64,000 nt of DNA from Sphaerolaimus hirsutus (taxonomy: Eukaryota > Nematoda > Chromadorea > Monhysterida > Sphaerolaimidae): the NCBI GenBank assembly GCA_964036195.1, contig OZ038450.1, positions 16,742,701 to 16,806,700 on the forward strand, written 5' to 3'. Numbering within the stretch: position 1 is the first letter of the stretch; every line of letters starts with the position of its first letter. The notes below the pieces were generated by a model. The model was not told the origin of the DNA and made no database searches. It saw nothing but the letters and a program-made list of their open reading frames with translations. The position numbers were made by a program, and so were the translations under genes. Shown here piece by piece: positions 1 through 9,291 of this stretch.

Positions 1-60
1 AAACCGAGAACCGAAACCGAAAAAAATACCCGAACCGGAACCGAGAACCGGCACTAATAC
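1..60. repeat. ACCGGAACC-array fragment
   Basis: Degenerate direct repeat of the units CCGGAACC and GAGAACCG, truncated by the window edge. The same motif forms longer arrays at 3935-4255 and 4525-4709. No gene is visible here. Confidence 0.8.
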
Positions 61-467
61 CCGGAACCGACCGTAATACCCGAAAGAACCAAAATTTGTC
101 TAGCGTATTTCCTTGAAATACCCCCTCGAAATACCCCCTCAAAATGGCCACTATGAATGTATTGCCCCCACTCGCAATACCCCCCCCCCCAATTGAGCCT
201 ACATGACCAAACTGCGGTTTGTGATTCAGGCAATGGAAAACACACGTTTAAAACAATGAATTGTTACGTTTGAATGCCTTCTACATACTCACATACACAC
301 AATGTTTATGCCATCTACATACTCATATACGTCAATAGTCTTATATATATATATATATTTAGTACTGGAATTTCAAAAAATTTCTGATGAAATAATAAGC
401 CCCCCCCCCTCGAAATACTCCCCCTCATTTGACCCCCCCCCCCCGCCTTAAAATTCTCACTCTGCAC
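60..467. mobile_element. Diverged CCGTATTT-family element
   Basis: C-rich arms (TCGAAATACCCCC) at about 100-190 and 400-450 enclose an AT-rich core that resembles the cores of the better preserved copies at 16604 and 54954. Its ends have decayed, so the boundaries are approximate. No protein is encoded. Confidence 0.6.
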
Positions 468-1051
468 TAGGGTTCAAACAGGATCCCGATCCCGATCCCG
501 GATCCCATGAAATTCCGGGATTTACCAGTCCCGATCCCGATCCCGAAACCCCAATCCCGATCCTGAAATCTCAAAAATACCAATCCCGATCCCGAAAATT
601 TTCAAGTCCCGATCCCGAGAAACTCGCAAGTCCGGGATCCCGATCCTGGAAGAATTAGTGGAAATTATAAAAAGTGAAATAATGACGTTTTTGCATGCAC
701 AAAAGTGGATGCAAACCCCCAGCGTCAATTTTATGCCACTTTTCTGGCATCCAACAGTGTTTTGAGACCTTTATGAACAACTGTGAATGCCAGAAACATG
801 GCCAAAATCTCTATCCCTAGAACCCGATCCCGATCCCGGAAAAGTGCCTATCCCAATCCCGATCCCGATCCCGAAATCTCAAAAAACCAATCCCGATCCC
901 GATCCCGTGACCCCAGTCTTGGCAAATCCCGATCCCGATCCTGAAATCTCAAAACAAACAATCCCGATCCCGAAACCCCAATCCCGATCCCGAAATCTCA
1001 AAAAGTGAATCCCGATCCCGATCCCGAAAAGTCAATCCCGTTTGAACCCTA
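468..1051. mobile_element. hAT-like MITE with GATCCC arrays, copy 1
   Basis: It starts TAGGGTTCAAAC and ends GTTTGAACCCTA, a perfect inverted pair. Both arms are arrays of GATCCC/CCCGAT, and the non-repetitive core (about 650-790) is shared with the copies at 13579 and 14628. The flanking octamers CTCTGCAC and TCTGAAAC are only similar, so the target duplication is degraded. The ORFs inside are simple-repeat translations. Confidence 0.85.
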
Positions 1052-1862
1052 TCTGAAACAATGTTGCACGGCACACTCGAATTTTCAGTTGCAGTTCGAA
1101 CACTTTTTCAAGGGCAGAATTCAAAAGGGCGGAATTAAAAACGGGGCGGAATCCAAAAACGTTTGAACTGCCCTCGATTTCAATTCCGCACATGAAACGT
1201 TCGAACACTTTGCACGATGGCGGAATTGCCCCGGATTGTGCATGGGCGGAATTATTCTGAACAGACAATTATTGGGCAGACAGGTAGGAAAGTTCACAAT
1301 GTCTGAACCACCCTTGGAATGCCGCCTTGGCGGAACTCAAAAACGTCCGAACTGCCCTTGACAATTTTGAGTGTCAGTGTGCCATCTAGGCAAGAAAACA
1401 TTCGGACACTTTCTAGAGGGTGGAATTCAGTTTCGGTTTTCACAAATATGCCACATGGTGAACTTCAATATCTTTTTAAACAAGTGGATATTACAAAAAA
1501 ATTCTCTATTCATTTTTGAAGACAAAGCCTAGATCTACCTATAAAATTTTTTTCACAAATATGTTTGGTAAGATAAATAAGATGTGTTTCCCATAACAAC
1601 CTTCTCTAAAGGGCATATCTCTTAAGTCAAGGGTGGAATTGAAAGTGTCCCAATGTTTTTGAAACGTTTTGTTATGATATGCAAATGGACAAAAACTGTG
1701 TGAATTCATCCGGATTCGTGTGAACTTCATCCGAATGTCCCAAAAATGCCACATTTTTCCTTAAAAAAAATGTTCAAACCGCCCTTGGAGTTCTGCCTTG
1801 GCGGAACTCAAAAACGTTTGAACCGCCCTTGAAAATTTTGAGTGTGCGGTGCGCCAATCACC
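1052..1862. mobile_element. GGCGGAATTC-family repeat, copy 1
   Basis: About 800 bp in which GGGCGGAATT, GTTCGAACAC and AAACGTTTGAAC recur in both orientations. It ends with TTGAGTGTGCGGTGCGCC. A second copy lies in the opposite orientation at 18836-19612. No coding potential beyond chance. Confidence 0.8.
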
Positions 1863-1889
1863 CCCTTGGGTATTTCAAGGAAATATGGT

Positions 1890-3218
1890 ACATAACATGA
1901 TCAAAATGCAACGTGCACCATGGCAGATGCTTTTCATTACATAAACATCAACATCAACATAAATATAAACATTCAATTTTGGCACATCTCAGCAATAGCA
2001 TTGTTTCTGGCACCCTTTGGCACAATTTTCACCGGCAAAATTTTGGGCTACTACCCCCTAACCCCCCCCCCCAAATCGCCCAGCTATCTACCTATCTGGA
2101 GTGATTTTTCAGAAACTATACCCCAATTTTTGCTCAAAATCGCTATTTTTCATACCTATATATAGATTTTGACCTCCAAAATCACTAGTTCATGCATCTA
2201 ACTGCCTATTTTCAGCTATTTTAAGTACTATATGCTCTTGTATAGGGTTCAAACGATATGACTTTTCGATATCGATATGCGATATTCGATATTTTTTCAA
2301 AATTTTCGATATCGATATTCGATATTCGATATTTTTTTCTGAAACTCGATATTCGATATCGATACGATATGGAACCTCGATATCGATATTCGATATTCGA
2401 TATTGAAAAATGGTCGATATTCGATATTTCGATATTTTTGATATTCGATATTGCAATTTGCTTTTGGTATAGCAAGGCATATTTCAAGTGGCATATTGTA
2501 TTTTCATGTGGTTGCACACATGTTTAATCATCTATTTACTGAAATGTGAATGGTACAAGTGATTTTAACAAGCTTTACATCACTCAATGGTAGAAAATAG
2601 AAGATAAACATGATGAATCAAAGTGTATCAGACAAATAACAATTGGTAGATATTACAGTTCATCCTTATAACCTAATTGCTTAAGGGCATGTTGCAAAAA
2701 AAAAGTATATCAGCGTTTTCTGGCTTCAAATTTAGCACTCCAACAACAATGACATTATAAATACTATACTTTTACTCATCAAATACAATACTATAAGCAC
2801 ATCAGATCAACCATAAACATCTCAAAATGAAAATGAAAAGTACATTTGGGGACACAATACAGGTTCGATATATCGAAAAAATGGTCGATATTCGATATCG
2901 ATATTCGATATTTTTTCAAAATTTTCGATATCGATATTCGATATTTTTTCAAAATTTTCGATATCGATATTCGATATTAAAAAATGGTCGATATCCGATA
3001 TTCGATATTCGATACAATATATCGTTTGTTACCCTACTCTTGTATACCCATTTTGAGCTAATTTACACCTACTTTTAGCGATTTTTCTCCCTTTTCTTCC
3101 TTCTATGCCCCCAAAAAGCCTATATATCGAACCACCACAACCCCTCCCCCAACCCCCCCCCCCGAAAATTTTTCAGCTATCTATCCCTCCGGAGGAGCGA
3201 TTTGCTATCTATCCAACC
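1890..3218. mobile_element. CAGCTATCTATC-family element interrupted by another element
   Basis: The body of the CAGCTATCTATC family (complete copies at 11891 and 6851) is visible at about 2000-2242. It resumes at 3037-3218 after a CGATATT element inserted at 2243. Both pieces carry the family's poly-C stretch, the phrase CTATCTACC or CTATCCCTC and an AT-rich core. The outer ends are not clean. Confidence 0.75.
2243..3036. mobile_element. hAT-like MITE with CGATATT arrays, copy 1
   Basis: It starts TAGGGTT and ends ACCCTA, and is flanked by a perfect 8-bp duplication CTCTTGTA (2235-2242 and 3037-3044). An 8-bp duplication with YAGGG ends is characteristic of the hAT superfamily. Both arms consist of permutations of TCGATATCGATATTCGATA facing each other across an AT-rich core without coding capacity. 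It is inserted into an older repeat, so it is the younger of the two. Confidence 0.93.
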
Positions 3219-3882
3219 TAGGGTTGGAAAAAAAACGTTTTTTTTTAACTCGATGTTTTTTTTTAAAAAAAAACGTTTTTTTTTAAAAGCTCCCAGATAT
3301 GACCTAGTGTCAACATATATAGGTATATCAGACACTGGCAATACTCTGTGATGTTAAATATGACCATATAATGGCTGTGGAGCCATGGGATAGCATTATA
3401 AGTGGTGATTTGTGTCAAAAATATCCATTTTTCGTCGACATATTGTTCGTATATCGCCTTATAGTCAAATGTTCGTGACTTCAGGTAAAGTTTGGCACGG
3501 AATGGTGATCAAACAAGGTTATAAAAGGAGGTTGTTACTTTGGGAGTGAAGTTACACACTGTGGAGGTACATGGAAGCACATTACCTCAATATTATGTAT
3601 TACAGCAACATATGTCGGCTTATTCACCCATGGTAGCACATAGAAATGGATGTTTTGATACTAAAAATGCAACAAACCAATGAAAACAACCACCAATGTC
3701 AATTTGTGTGTGAAATTGCGCGCTTGCGCGCAAAAATTTTGCAAAATACCTAGTGCTTAGTACTAAAAATTTCGGCCGATGTTTTTTTTTAAAAAAAAAC
3801 ATTTCGGACGTCATGTTTTTTTTATAAAAAAAACGTTTTTAAAAAAAAAAAAACGTTTAAAAAAAAACATCGGCCAACCCTA
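3219..3882. mobile_element. hAT-like MITE with poly-T/poly-A ACG arms
   Basis: It begins TAGGGTTGG and ends CCAACCCTA, with a perfect 8-bp duplication ATCCAACC at 3211-3218 and 3883-3890. The arms are blocks such as ACGTTTTTTTT and AAAAAAACG. The core (about 3300-3760) has stretches similar to the core of the AAAGCGC elements at 9365 and 35101, although the arms differ. Confidence 0.93.
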
Positions 3883-4698
3883 ATCCAACCACTCAGAGGG
3901 TCAAAATTCAAGATAACCCTGCGATACCCAGTTATTTTAATACCCGGAACTAAAATTTTGGATGTTTTGGAACCGAAAGAACCGAACCGGAACCGACCGT
4001 GAGAACCGGAACCGAAAATTTTGTGGAACAGATAACCGATACCTGAACCGAAATCATTTGGAACCGAGAACCGGAACCCAGTTATTTTAATACCCGGAAC
4101 CAAAATTTTGGATGTTTTGGAACCGAAAGAACCGAACCGGAACCGACCGTGAGAACCGGAACCGAAAATTTTGTGGAACCGATAACCGATACCTGAACCG
4201 AAATCATTTGGAACCGAGAACCGGAACCGAAAATTTTGAAGTTCCCAACCCTACTTGGGGGGTTCAATACATAGGCTATTTTGAGGTTTAAAAGCTAAAA
4301 AAGGGGGAAAAATCGCTAAAAATAGGTGAAAACTTTTAGCGATTTTTCTCCCTTTTCTTCCTTCTATGCCCCCAAAAAGCCTATATATCGAACCACCACA
4401 ACCCCTCCCCCAACCCCCCCCCCCCCCCCGAAAATTTTTCAGCTATCTATCCCTCCGGAGGAGCGATTTGCTATCTATTCAACCACTCGGAGGGTCAAAA
4501 TTCAAGATAACCCTGCGATACCCAGTGATTTTAATACCCGGAACCAAAATTTTGGATGTTTTGGAACCGAAAGAACCGAACCGGAACCGACCGTGAGAAC
4601 CGGAACCGAGAACCGGAACCGAAAATTTTGTGGAACCGATAACCGATACCTGAACCGAAATCATTTGGAACCGAGAACCGGAACCGAAAATTTTGAAG
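3883..4698. repeat. CCGGAACC arrays within a CAGCTATCTATC repeat
   Basis: CCGGAACC/GAGAACCG arrays occupy about 3935-4255 and again 4525-4709, each ending CCCAACCCTA and each preceded by the same phrase (GTCAAAATTCAAGATAACCC). This is a local duplication of an element end. Between them lies a CAGCTATCTATC segment with a C homopolymer. No gene. Confidence 0.75.
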
Positions 4699-5695
4699 TT
4701 CCCAACCCTACTTGGGGGGTTCAATACATAGGCTATTTTGAGGTTTAAAAGCTAAAAAAGGGGGAAAAATCGCTAAAAAATAGGTGAAAACATAGAAAAT
4801 AAAATAAAATGCAAAATTAATAAAATAAAAATACAATTTTACTAAAATTAGAATTTTAGTAAAATTTTACAAAAACTCGAGTGTATGTAAAATTCTTAAA
4901 ACGTTTTCTATCCTTTCCATTTCTTTTTAACGTATGTTATGCATTGGCGCATCACAAACCGCACCTTTTGTCATGTACGATCTACTTTGCACTCAATTTG
5001 GGGGCGGGGGTATTTCGGGGGGGGGGTATTCATTCATACTGCCCATTTTGAGGGGGGGGGGTATTTCGAGGAAATACGGTAACTAAAAATGGTACATAAA
5101 TTGGGTTCGATCAGAGTTCAGCAGTCACTGAGTATTTTGTTGCTGACCGCCACAGCACACGCTATGAGGGGTTCAAGTGTGATTTTTGGGGGAGTACACG
5201 ACACCCACCGCTACTGAACTCTATCGGAGCAGGGGGGACACATGAAAGTATGCTGTCTTATATGTGCCTAATTTTTTTGTAATTTCTGCGGTCCACCTCA
5301 AGTTGTTTGTCACGTGACGGAATTTTAGATGATAGGCTCCTCAACCCTAGTAAATACTTGACAAATATTTTGCTTACACTCCGTGGACATCACAATTAGT
5401 ATAAAAACCGACCATAACCCATCTGAATAATGAACCATAAATTTCATAGTTTTTTTCATCATAATATAGTTTTTTTCATCATACCGTATTTCCTCGAAAT
5501 ACCCCCCGGGGGGTGATTGTTTCATAGTGGTCCCGAGAGAGGGAGATCAAAAAAAGTCTGGCGAAATAAAAATCCCCCAGGGGGATTATTCAAGCAAATA
5601 CGGTATTTAGAATTGCATAATTTAAATGTTCACATTGCAAATATTTCCCAATATTCAATATAAAAATATTTGCATACGCCCAACGTTGACCGCAG

Positions 5696-5890
5696 GACGT
5701 TCAGCCGGAAGATTCCAGTGAGTTCGCGGCGAAGCGGGACGGCATCCACTTGGAGATCCTGCAAATCAATGAGGAGCTGAAGAGGTTAGACAGCGAAAGC
5801 GCCAAGAATGACAGAAAAAGGAGGAGATGGCGGACGTCGCTCGAGGCAAAGCGGCAGGAACTAGTGCAGACCGACTTGGCTGCCGCAAAG
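5696..5890 (+). CDS. Coiled-coil protein, exon A (first copy)
   Basis: A 65-codon exon between a cgcag acceptor and a gttggt donor, phase 0 at both ends. The encoded stretch is strongly charged and helical (LEILQINEELKRLDSESAKN, then RKRRRW, then LEAKRQELVQTDL), as expected for a coiled coil. GC content is much higher than in the flanks. An 82-nt intron leads to exon B. The copy at 7970 differs by an Ile/Met change in the eleventh codon pair of the helix (ATC versus ATG). I do not recognise the family. Confidence 0.75.
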
Positions 5891-5972
5891 GTTGGTGCCC
5901 GTTCAATTGCCAAGGCGTGCAGTTGAAGTGCGTCGCCGTGATCGTAACGTTGACAATGGTATCGCTTTTCAG

Positions 5973-6107
5973 CGCTGCGTGGCGAAAGCGCGCGAACTGC
6001 AGCGGCGCACTGAAGAGCTGCACGCGATGGCCGCCGGCGTGGTGCCCCTGCGCGAGGCAGCTGAATCCACTGACAAGGAGCGAGCCATTCTACTCGGCAG
6101 GGCACAG
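5973..6107 (+). CDS. Coiled-coil protein, exon B (first copy)
   Basis: A 45-codon exon, phase 0 at both ends, with acceptor tttcag and donor gtgctt. It encodes a heptad-like helix (ARELQRRTEELHAMAAG, ending ERAILLGRAQ). It is followed 65 bp later by the assembly gap. It is identical in protein to the copy at 8247-8381. Confidence 0.75.
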
Positions 6108-6172
6108 GTGCTTTTTAATGTGTACCGTAAATGCTCCATTATTGCGACCCACCTCCAACAAAGCGACCCCTC

Positions 6173-6372
6173 NNNNNNNNNNNNNNNNNNNNNNNNNNNN
6201 NNNNNNNNNNNNNNNNNNNNNNNNNNNNNNNNNNNNNNNNNNNNNNNNNNNNNNNNNNNNNNNNNNNNNNNNNNNNNNNNNNNNNNNNNNNNNNNNNNNN
6301 NNNNNNNNNNNNNNNNNNNNNNNNNNNNNNNNNNNNNNNNNNNNNNNNNNNNNNNNNNNNNNNNNNNNNNNN
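6173..6372. other. Assembly gap (200 N)
   Basis: Exactly 200 unknown bases, which looks like a placeholder rather than a measured distance. The flanks are the end of the left locus copy and the tail of a poly-T/poly-A hAT-like element. Open frames running through the Ns are meaningless. Confidence 0.99.
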
Positions 6373-6482
6373 TGTCGATGTTTTTTTTTTAAAAAAAAAC
6401 ATTTCGGACGTCATGTTTTTTTTTTAAAAAAAACGTTTTTTTTAAATAAAAAACATTTAAAAAAAAACATCGGCCAACCCTA
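6373..6482. mobile_element. Right end of a poly-T/poly-A hAT-like MITE
   Basis: Blocks of poly-T/poly-A with ACATTTCGGACG and a terminal GGCCAACCCTA match the right arm of the element at 3219-3882. Its left part is lost in the gap. Confidence 0.8.
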
Positions 6483-6850
6483 TTCCCAACCCTACTTGGG
6501 GGGTTCAATACATAGGCTATTTTGAGGTTTAAAAGCTAAAAAAGGGGGAAAAATCGCTAAAAAATAGGTGAAAACATAGAAAATAAAATAAAATGCAAAA
6601 TTAATAAAATAAAAATACAATTTTACTAAAAATAGAATTTTAGTAAAATTTTACAAAAACTCGAGTGTATGTAAAATTCTTAAAACGTTTTCTATCCTTT
6701 CCATTTCTTTTTAACGTATCTTATGCATTGGCGCATCACAAACCGCACCTTTTGTCATGTACGATCTATTTGCACTCAATTTGGGGGCGGGGGTATTTCG
6801 GGGGGGGGGGGGGGGTATTCATTCATACTGCCCATTTTGAGGGGGGGGGG

Positions 6851-7374
6851 CAGGGGTATCTTGAATTTTGACCCTCCGAGTGGTTGGATAGATAGCAAAT
6901 CGCTCCTCCGGAGGGATAGATAGCTGACAAATTTTCTGGGGGGGGGTTGGGGGGGGGGGGGTTGTGGTGGTTCGATATATAGGCTTTTTCGGGGCATAGA
7001 AGAAAGAAAAGGGAGAAAAATCGCTAAAAGTAGGTGTAAAATAGCTCAAAATGGGTATACAAGAGCATATAGTACTTAAAATAGCTGAAAATAGGCAGTT
7101 AGACGCATGAACCAGTGATTTTGGAGGTGAAAATCTATATATAGGTATGAAAAATAGCGATTTTGAGCGAAAATTAGGGTATAGTTTCTGAAAAATCGCT
7201 CCAGATAGGTAGATAGCTGGGCGATTTGGGGGGGGGTTTAGGGGGTAGTAGCCCAAAATTTTGCCTCCGGGATAGATAGATAGCTGAGCGGCCTCCGGGA
7301 TAGATAGATAGCTGGGCGATTTGGGGGGGGGGGTAACCCCCCCCACCCCCCCCCCCCCCCATTCGAGACCCCTG
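6851..7374. mobile_element. hAT-like MITE, CAGCTATCTATC family, filled site
   Basis: Begins CAGGGGTA and ends GACCCCTG, inserted into a G-run that is continuous in the left copy of the locus. Arms carry the phrase GATAGATAGCTG with poly-G/poly-C blocks around an AT-rich core (7010-7200). No ORF of its own. The same family is complete at 11891-12370. Confidence 0.9.
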
Positions 7375-7969
7375 GGGGGGGGGTATTTCGAGGAAATACG
7401 GTAACTAAAAATGGTACATAAATTGGGTTCGATCAGAGTTCAGCAGTCACTGAGTATTTTGTTGCTGACCGCCACAGCACACGCTATGAGGGGTTCAAGT
7501 GTGATTTTTGGGGGAGTACACGACACCCACCGCTACTGAACTCTATCGGAGCAGGGGGGACACATGAAAGTATGCTGTCTTATATGTGCCTAAATTTTTG
7601 TAATTTCTGCGGTCCACCTCAAGTTGTTTGTCACGTGACGGAATTTTAGATGATAGGCTCCTCAACCCTAGTAAATACTTGACAAATATTTTGCTTATAC
7701 TCCGTGGACATCACAATTAGTATAAAAACCGACCATAACCCATCTGAATAATGAACCATAAATTTCCTCGAAATACCCCCTGGGGGGTGATTGTTTCATA
7801 GTGGTCCCGAGAGAGGGAGATCAAAAAAAGTCTGGCGAAATAATAATCCCCCAGGGGGATTATTCAAGCAAATACGGTATTTAGAATTGCATAATTTAAA
7901 TGTTCACATTGCAAATATTTCCTAATATTCAATATAAAAATATTTGCATACGCCCAACGTTGACCGCAG

Positions 7970-8164
7970 GACGTTCAGCCGGAAGATTCCAGTGAGTTCG
8001 CGGCGAAGCGGGACGGCATCCACTTGGAGATGCTGCAAATCAATGAGGAGCTGAAGAGGTTAGACAGCGAAAGCGCCAAGAATGACAGAAAAAGGAGGAG
8101 ATGGCGGACGTCGCTCGAGGCAAAGCGGCAGGAACTAGTGCAGACCGACTTGGCTGCCGCAAAG
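7970..8164 (+). CDS. Coiled-coil protein, exon A' (second copy)
   Basis: Same 65-codon exon as at 5696, with Met in place of one Ile. Acceptor cgcag, donor gttggt, phase 0/0. Because the next exons (B', C) follow without a gap, this is the copy I would use in a gene model. The predicted product is an Ala/Glu/Lys/Arg-rich helix with no recognisable enzyme motif. Confidence 0.75.
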
Positions 8165-8246
8165 GTTGGTGCCCGTTCAATTGCCAAGGCGTGCAGTTGA
8201 AGTGCGTCGCCGTGATCGTAACGTTGACAATGGTATCGCTTTTCAG

Positions 8247-8381
8247 CGCTGCGTGGCGAAAGCGCGCGAACTGCAGCGGCGCACTGAAGAGCTGCACGCG
8301 ATGGCCGCCGGCGTGGTGCCCCTGCGCGAGGCAGCTGAATCCACTGACAAGGAGCGAGCCATTCTACTCGGCAGGGCACAG
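8247..8381 (+). CDS. Coiled-coil protein, exon B' (second copy)
   Basis: A 45-codon exon, phase 0/0, acceptor tttcag, donor gtgctt. It encodes a continuous amphipathic helix. The following intron (8382-8571) contains GCGACCC and CATTATTG phrases that resemble the element at 50270-50640. Confidence 0.75.
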
Positions 8382-8571
8382 GTGCTTTTTAATGTGTACC
8401 GTAAATTCTCCATTATTGCGACCCACCTCCAACAAAGCGACCCCTCCAATAGTGTGACCCTTACAAATGTGCCGAAAACAATAATGCGACAGTCACATTA
8501 ATAGAGAATTTCCGATCGTGGAGGCTTTCAATGGCGCCATCACGTGTTCAATGCAAACTTGTGTTTCGCAG

Positions 8572-8664
8572 GGCGTGCTGGCGGAGCTGTCGGCGGTAGC
8601 GGACCGCGCCAAGGTGTCCGAGCTGCGCGCCTCTTCGGCCCCTCCTTCGGCGCGCGTCACCCAT
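8572..8664 (+). CDS. Coiled-coil protein, exon C
   Basis: A 31-codon GC-rich exon, acceptor tcgcag, donor gtacgt, phase 0/0. It encodes GVLAELSAVADRAKVSELRA and then a Ser/Ala/Pro tail, which looks like the end of a helix passing into a linker. It lies 468 bp before the first PTEN-like exon, also phase 0. Splicing from here into 9133 would be in frame, and so would splicing to the coiled-coil exon at 28421. Confidence 0.65.
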
Positions 8665-8814
8665 GTACGTTCCAATACGTATCACAGTTTACGTTGCGCT
8701 GTAGTGCACACTTGGTCAAAGTGCTGAACTTTTTTCAAAGTAAACGTAATGTAGGTATTTATTTTTTACTTACCCCAGAAAATGCGTTGTATTTGTTCAA
8801 GCCATTCGCGGTGC

Positions 8815-8891
8815 TAGGGTTGGCCGATGTTTTTTTTTAAACTTTAAAAAAAACATGACGTCCGAAATGTTTTGTTTTTTTAAAAACCCTG
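8815..8891. mobile_element. 77-bp miniature hAT-like element
   Basis: Starts TAGGGTTGGCCGATG, ends AAAAACCCTG, and is flanked by a perfect 8-bp duplication CGCGGTGC (8807-8814 and 8892-8899). Its few blocks are the terminal parts of the poly-T/poly-A family (compare 3219 and 6373). It is a nearly minimal element of two ends and almost nothing between. Confidence 0.88.
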
Positions 8892-9132
8892 CGCGGTGCT
8901 CTAACATTGTGGTGAAAAAAAATTGGCCATATCTATTTGACACTCGCAGCGCGTGTTCGCACAAATAACCGTTGAAATCATATCCAGTTTATTCCTCTCT
9001 AGGACTGCAAAAAAAAATCTTTTATAAATAGAAGAATTTCTCTACTTGCCCACTTTTTGAAATTGAAAAAAAAAACATTTAAAGAACCAAAACCATCCTT
9101 AAAACCCCACTACCCCCCCCACCCCCACCCAG

Positions 9133-9291
9133 GTGTACAACCTGCGGCGGGACGCGAGCTACGACAAGGACCAGTTCCACGGGCGGGTGGCCCACTACCC
9201 CATGGACGACCACCACCCGCCCACGTTGGCGCTGATGCGGCCGTTCTGCGAGGACGTGCAGGCCTGGCTCACTGCGCATCCCGATAATGTG
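9133..9291 (+). CDS. PTEN: PTEN exon: phosphatase domain, D-loop
   Basis: 53 codons after a long C-rich pyrimidine tract and acceptor cccag. Begins [15 protein letters not shown] and contains [12 protein letters not shown] and [12 protein letters not shown], matching human PTEN residues 67-119. The second Asp of DDH is the counterpart of Asp92. Donor gtccgt is weak, but it is the only one giving the conserved NVVAVHC junction. Phase 0/0. Confidence 0.9.

Larger units (their letters stand above)
4699..6172. repeat. Left copy of a duplicated locus (unfilled site)
   Basis: About 1.47 kb matching 6483-8446 almost base for base, ending at the N gap. It contains exons A and B of the coiled-coil gene and about 600 bp of upstream intron. 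At about 5050-5055 the G-run is uninterrupted, whereas the other copy carries a 524-bp element there. It retains about 45 bp at about 5445-5490 that the other copy lacks. Either two haplotypes were joined around the gap, or this is a recent tandem duplication. Confidence 0.9.
6483..8446. repeat. Right copy of a duplicated locus (filled site)
   Basis: Matches 4699-6172, but contains a 524-bp CAGGGG...CCCCTG element at 6851-7374 and lacks about 45 bp around 7765. The exons A' and B' inside are intact, and the gene continues into exon C, so this is the copy connected to the rest of the gene. Confidence 0.9.

Noticed and set aside
522-1008. Open frames giving Asp/Arg/Gly or Pro/Ile/Asp repeats
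   Set aside because: They are translations of the GATCCC arrays and recur in every copy of that element (13551-13839, 14533-15166, 45442-45740). No codon bias or splice context.
2190-2527. IEYRISIS / RYRYSIFDI frames on both strands
   Set aside because: Direct translation of the CGATATT arrays; the same peptides occur at 30847-31108, 31405-31712 and 43865-44673.
3300-3760. Possible transposase in the core of hAT-like elements
   Set aside because: No long frame and no DDE or BED motif; cores of all copies are AT-rich and broken in every frame. All are non-autonomous.
5701-6105. Minus-strand 134-codon frame, repeated at 7975-8379
   Set aside because: Antisense shadow of GC-rich exons A and B; the intron between them is read through without splice support.
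5827-6525. Long + strand frame of 232 codons
   Set aside because: It runs through 85 codons of N and reads exons A/B in the wrong frame. The supported frame is bounded by splice sites and gives a coiled coil.
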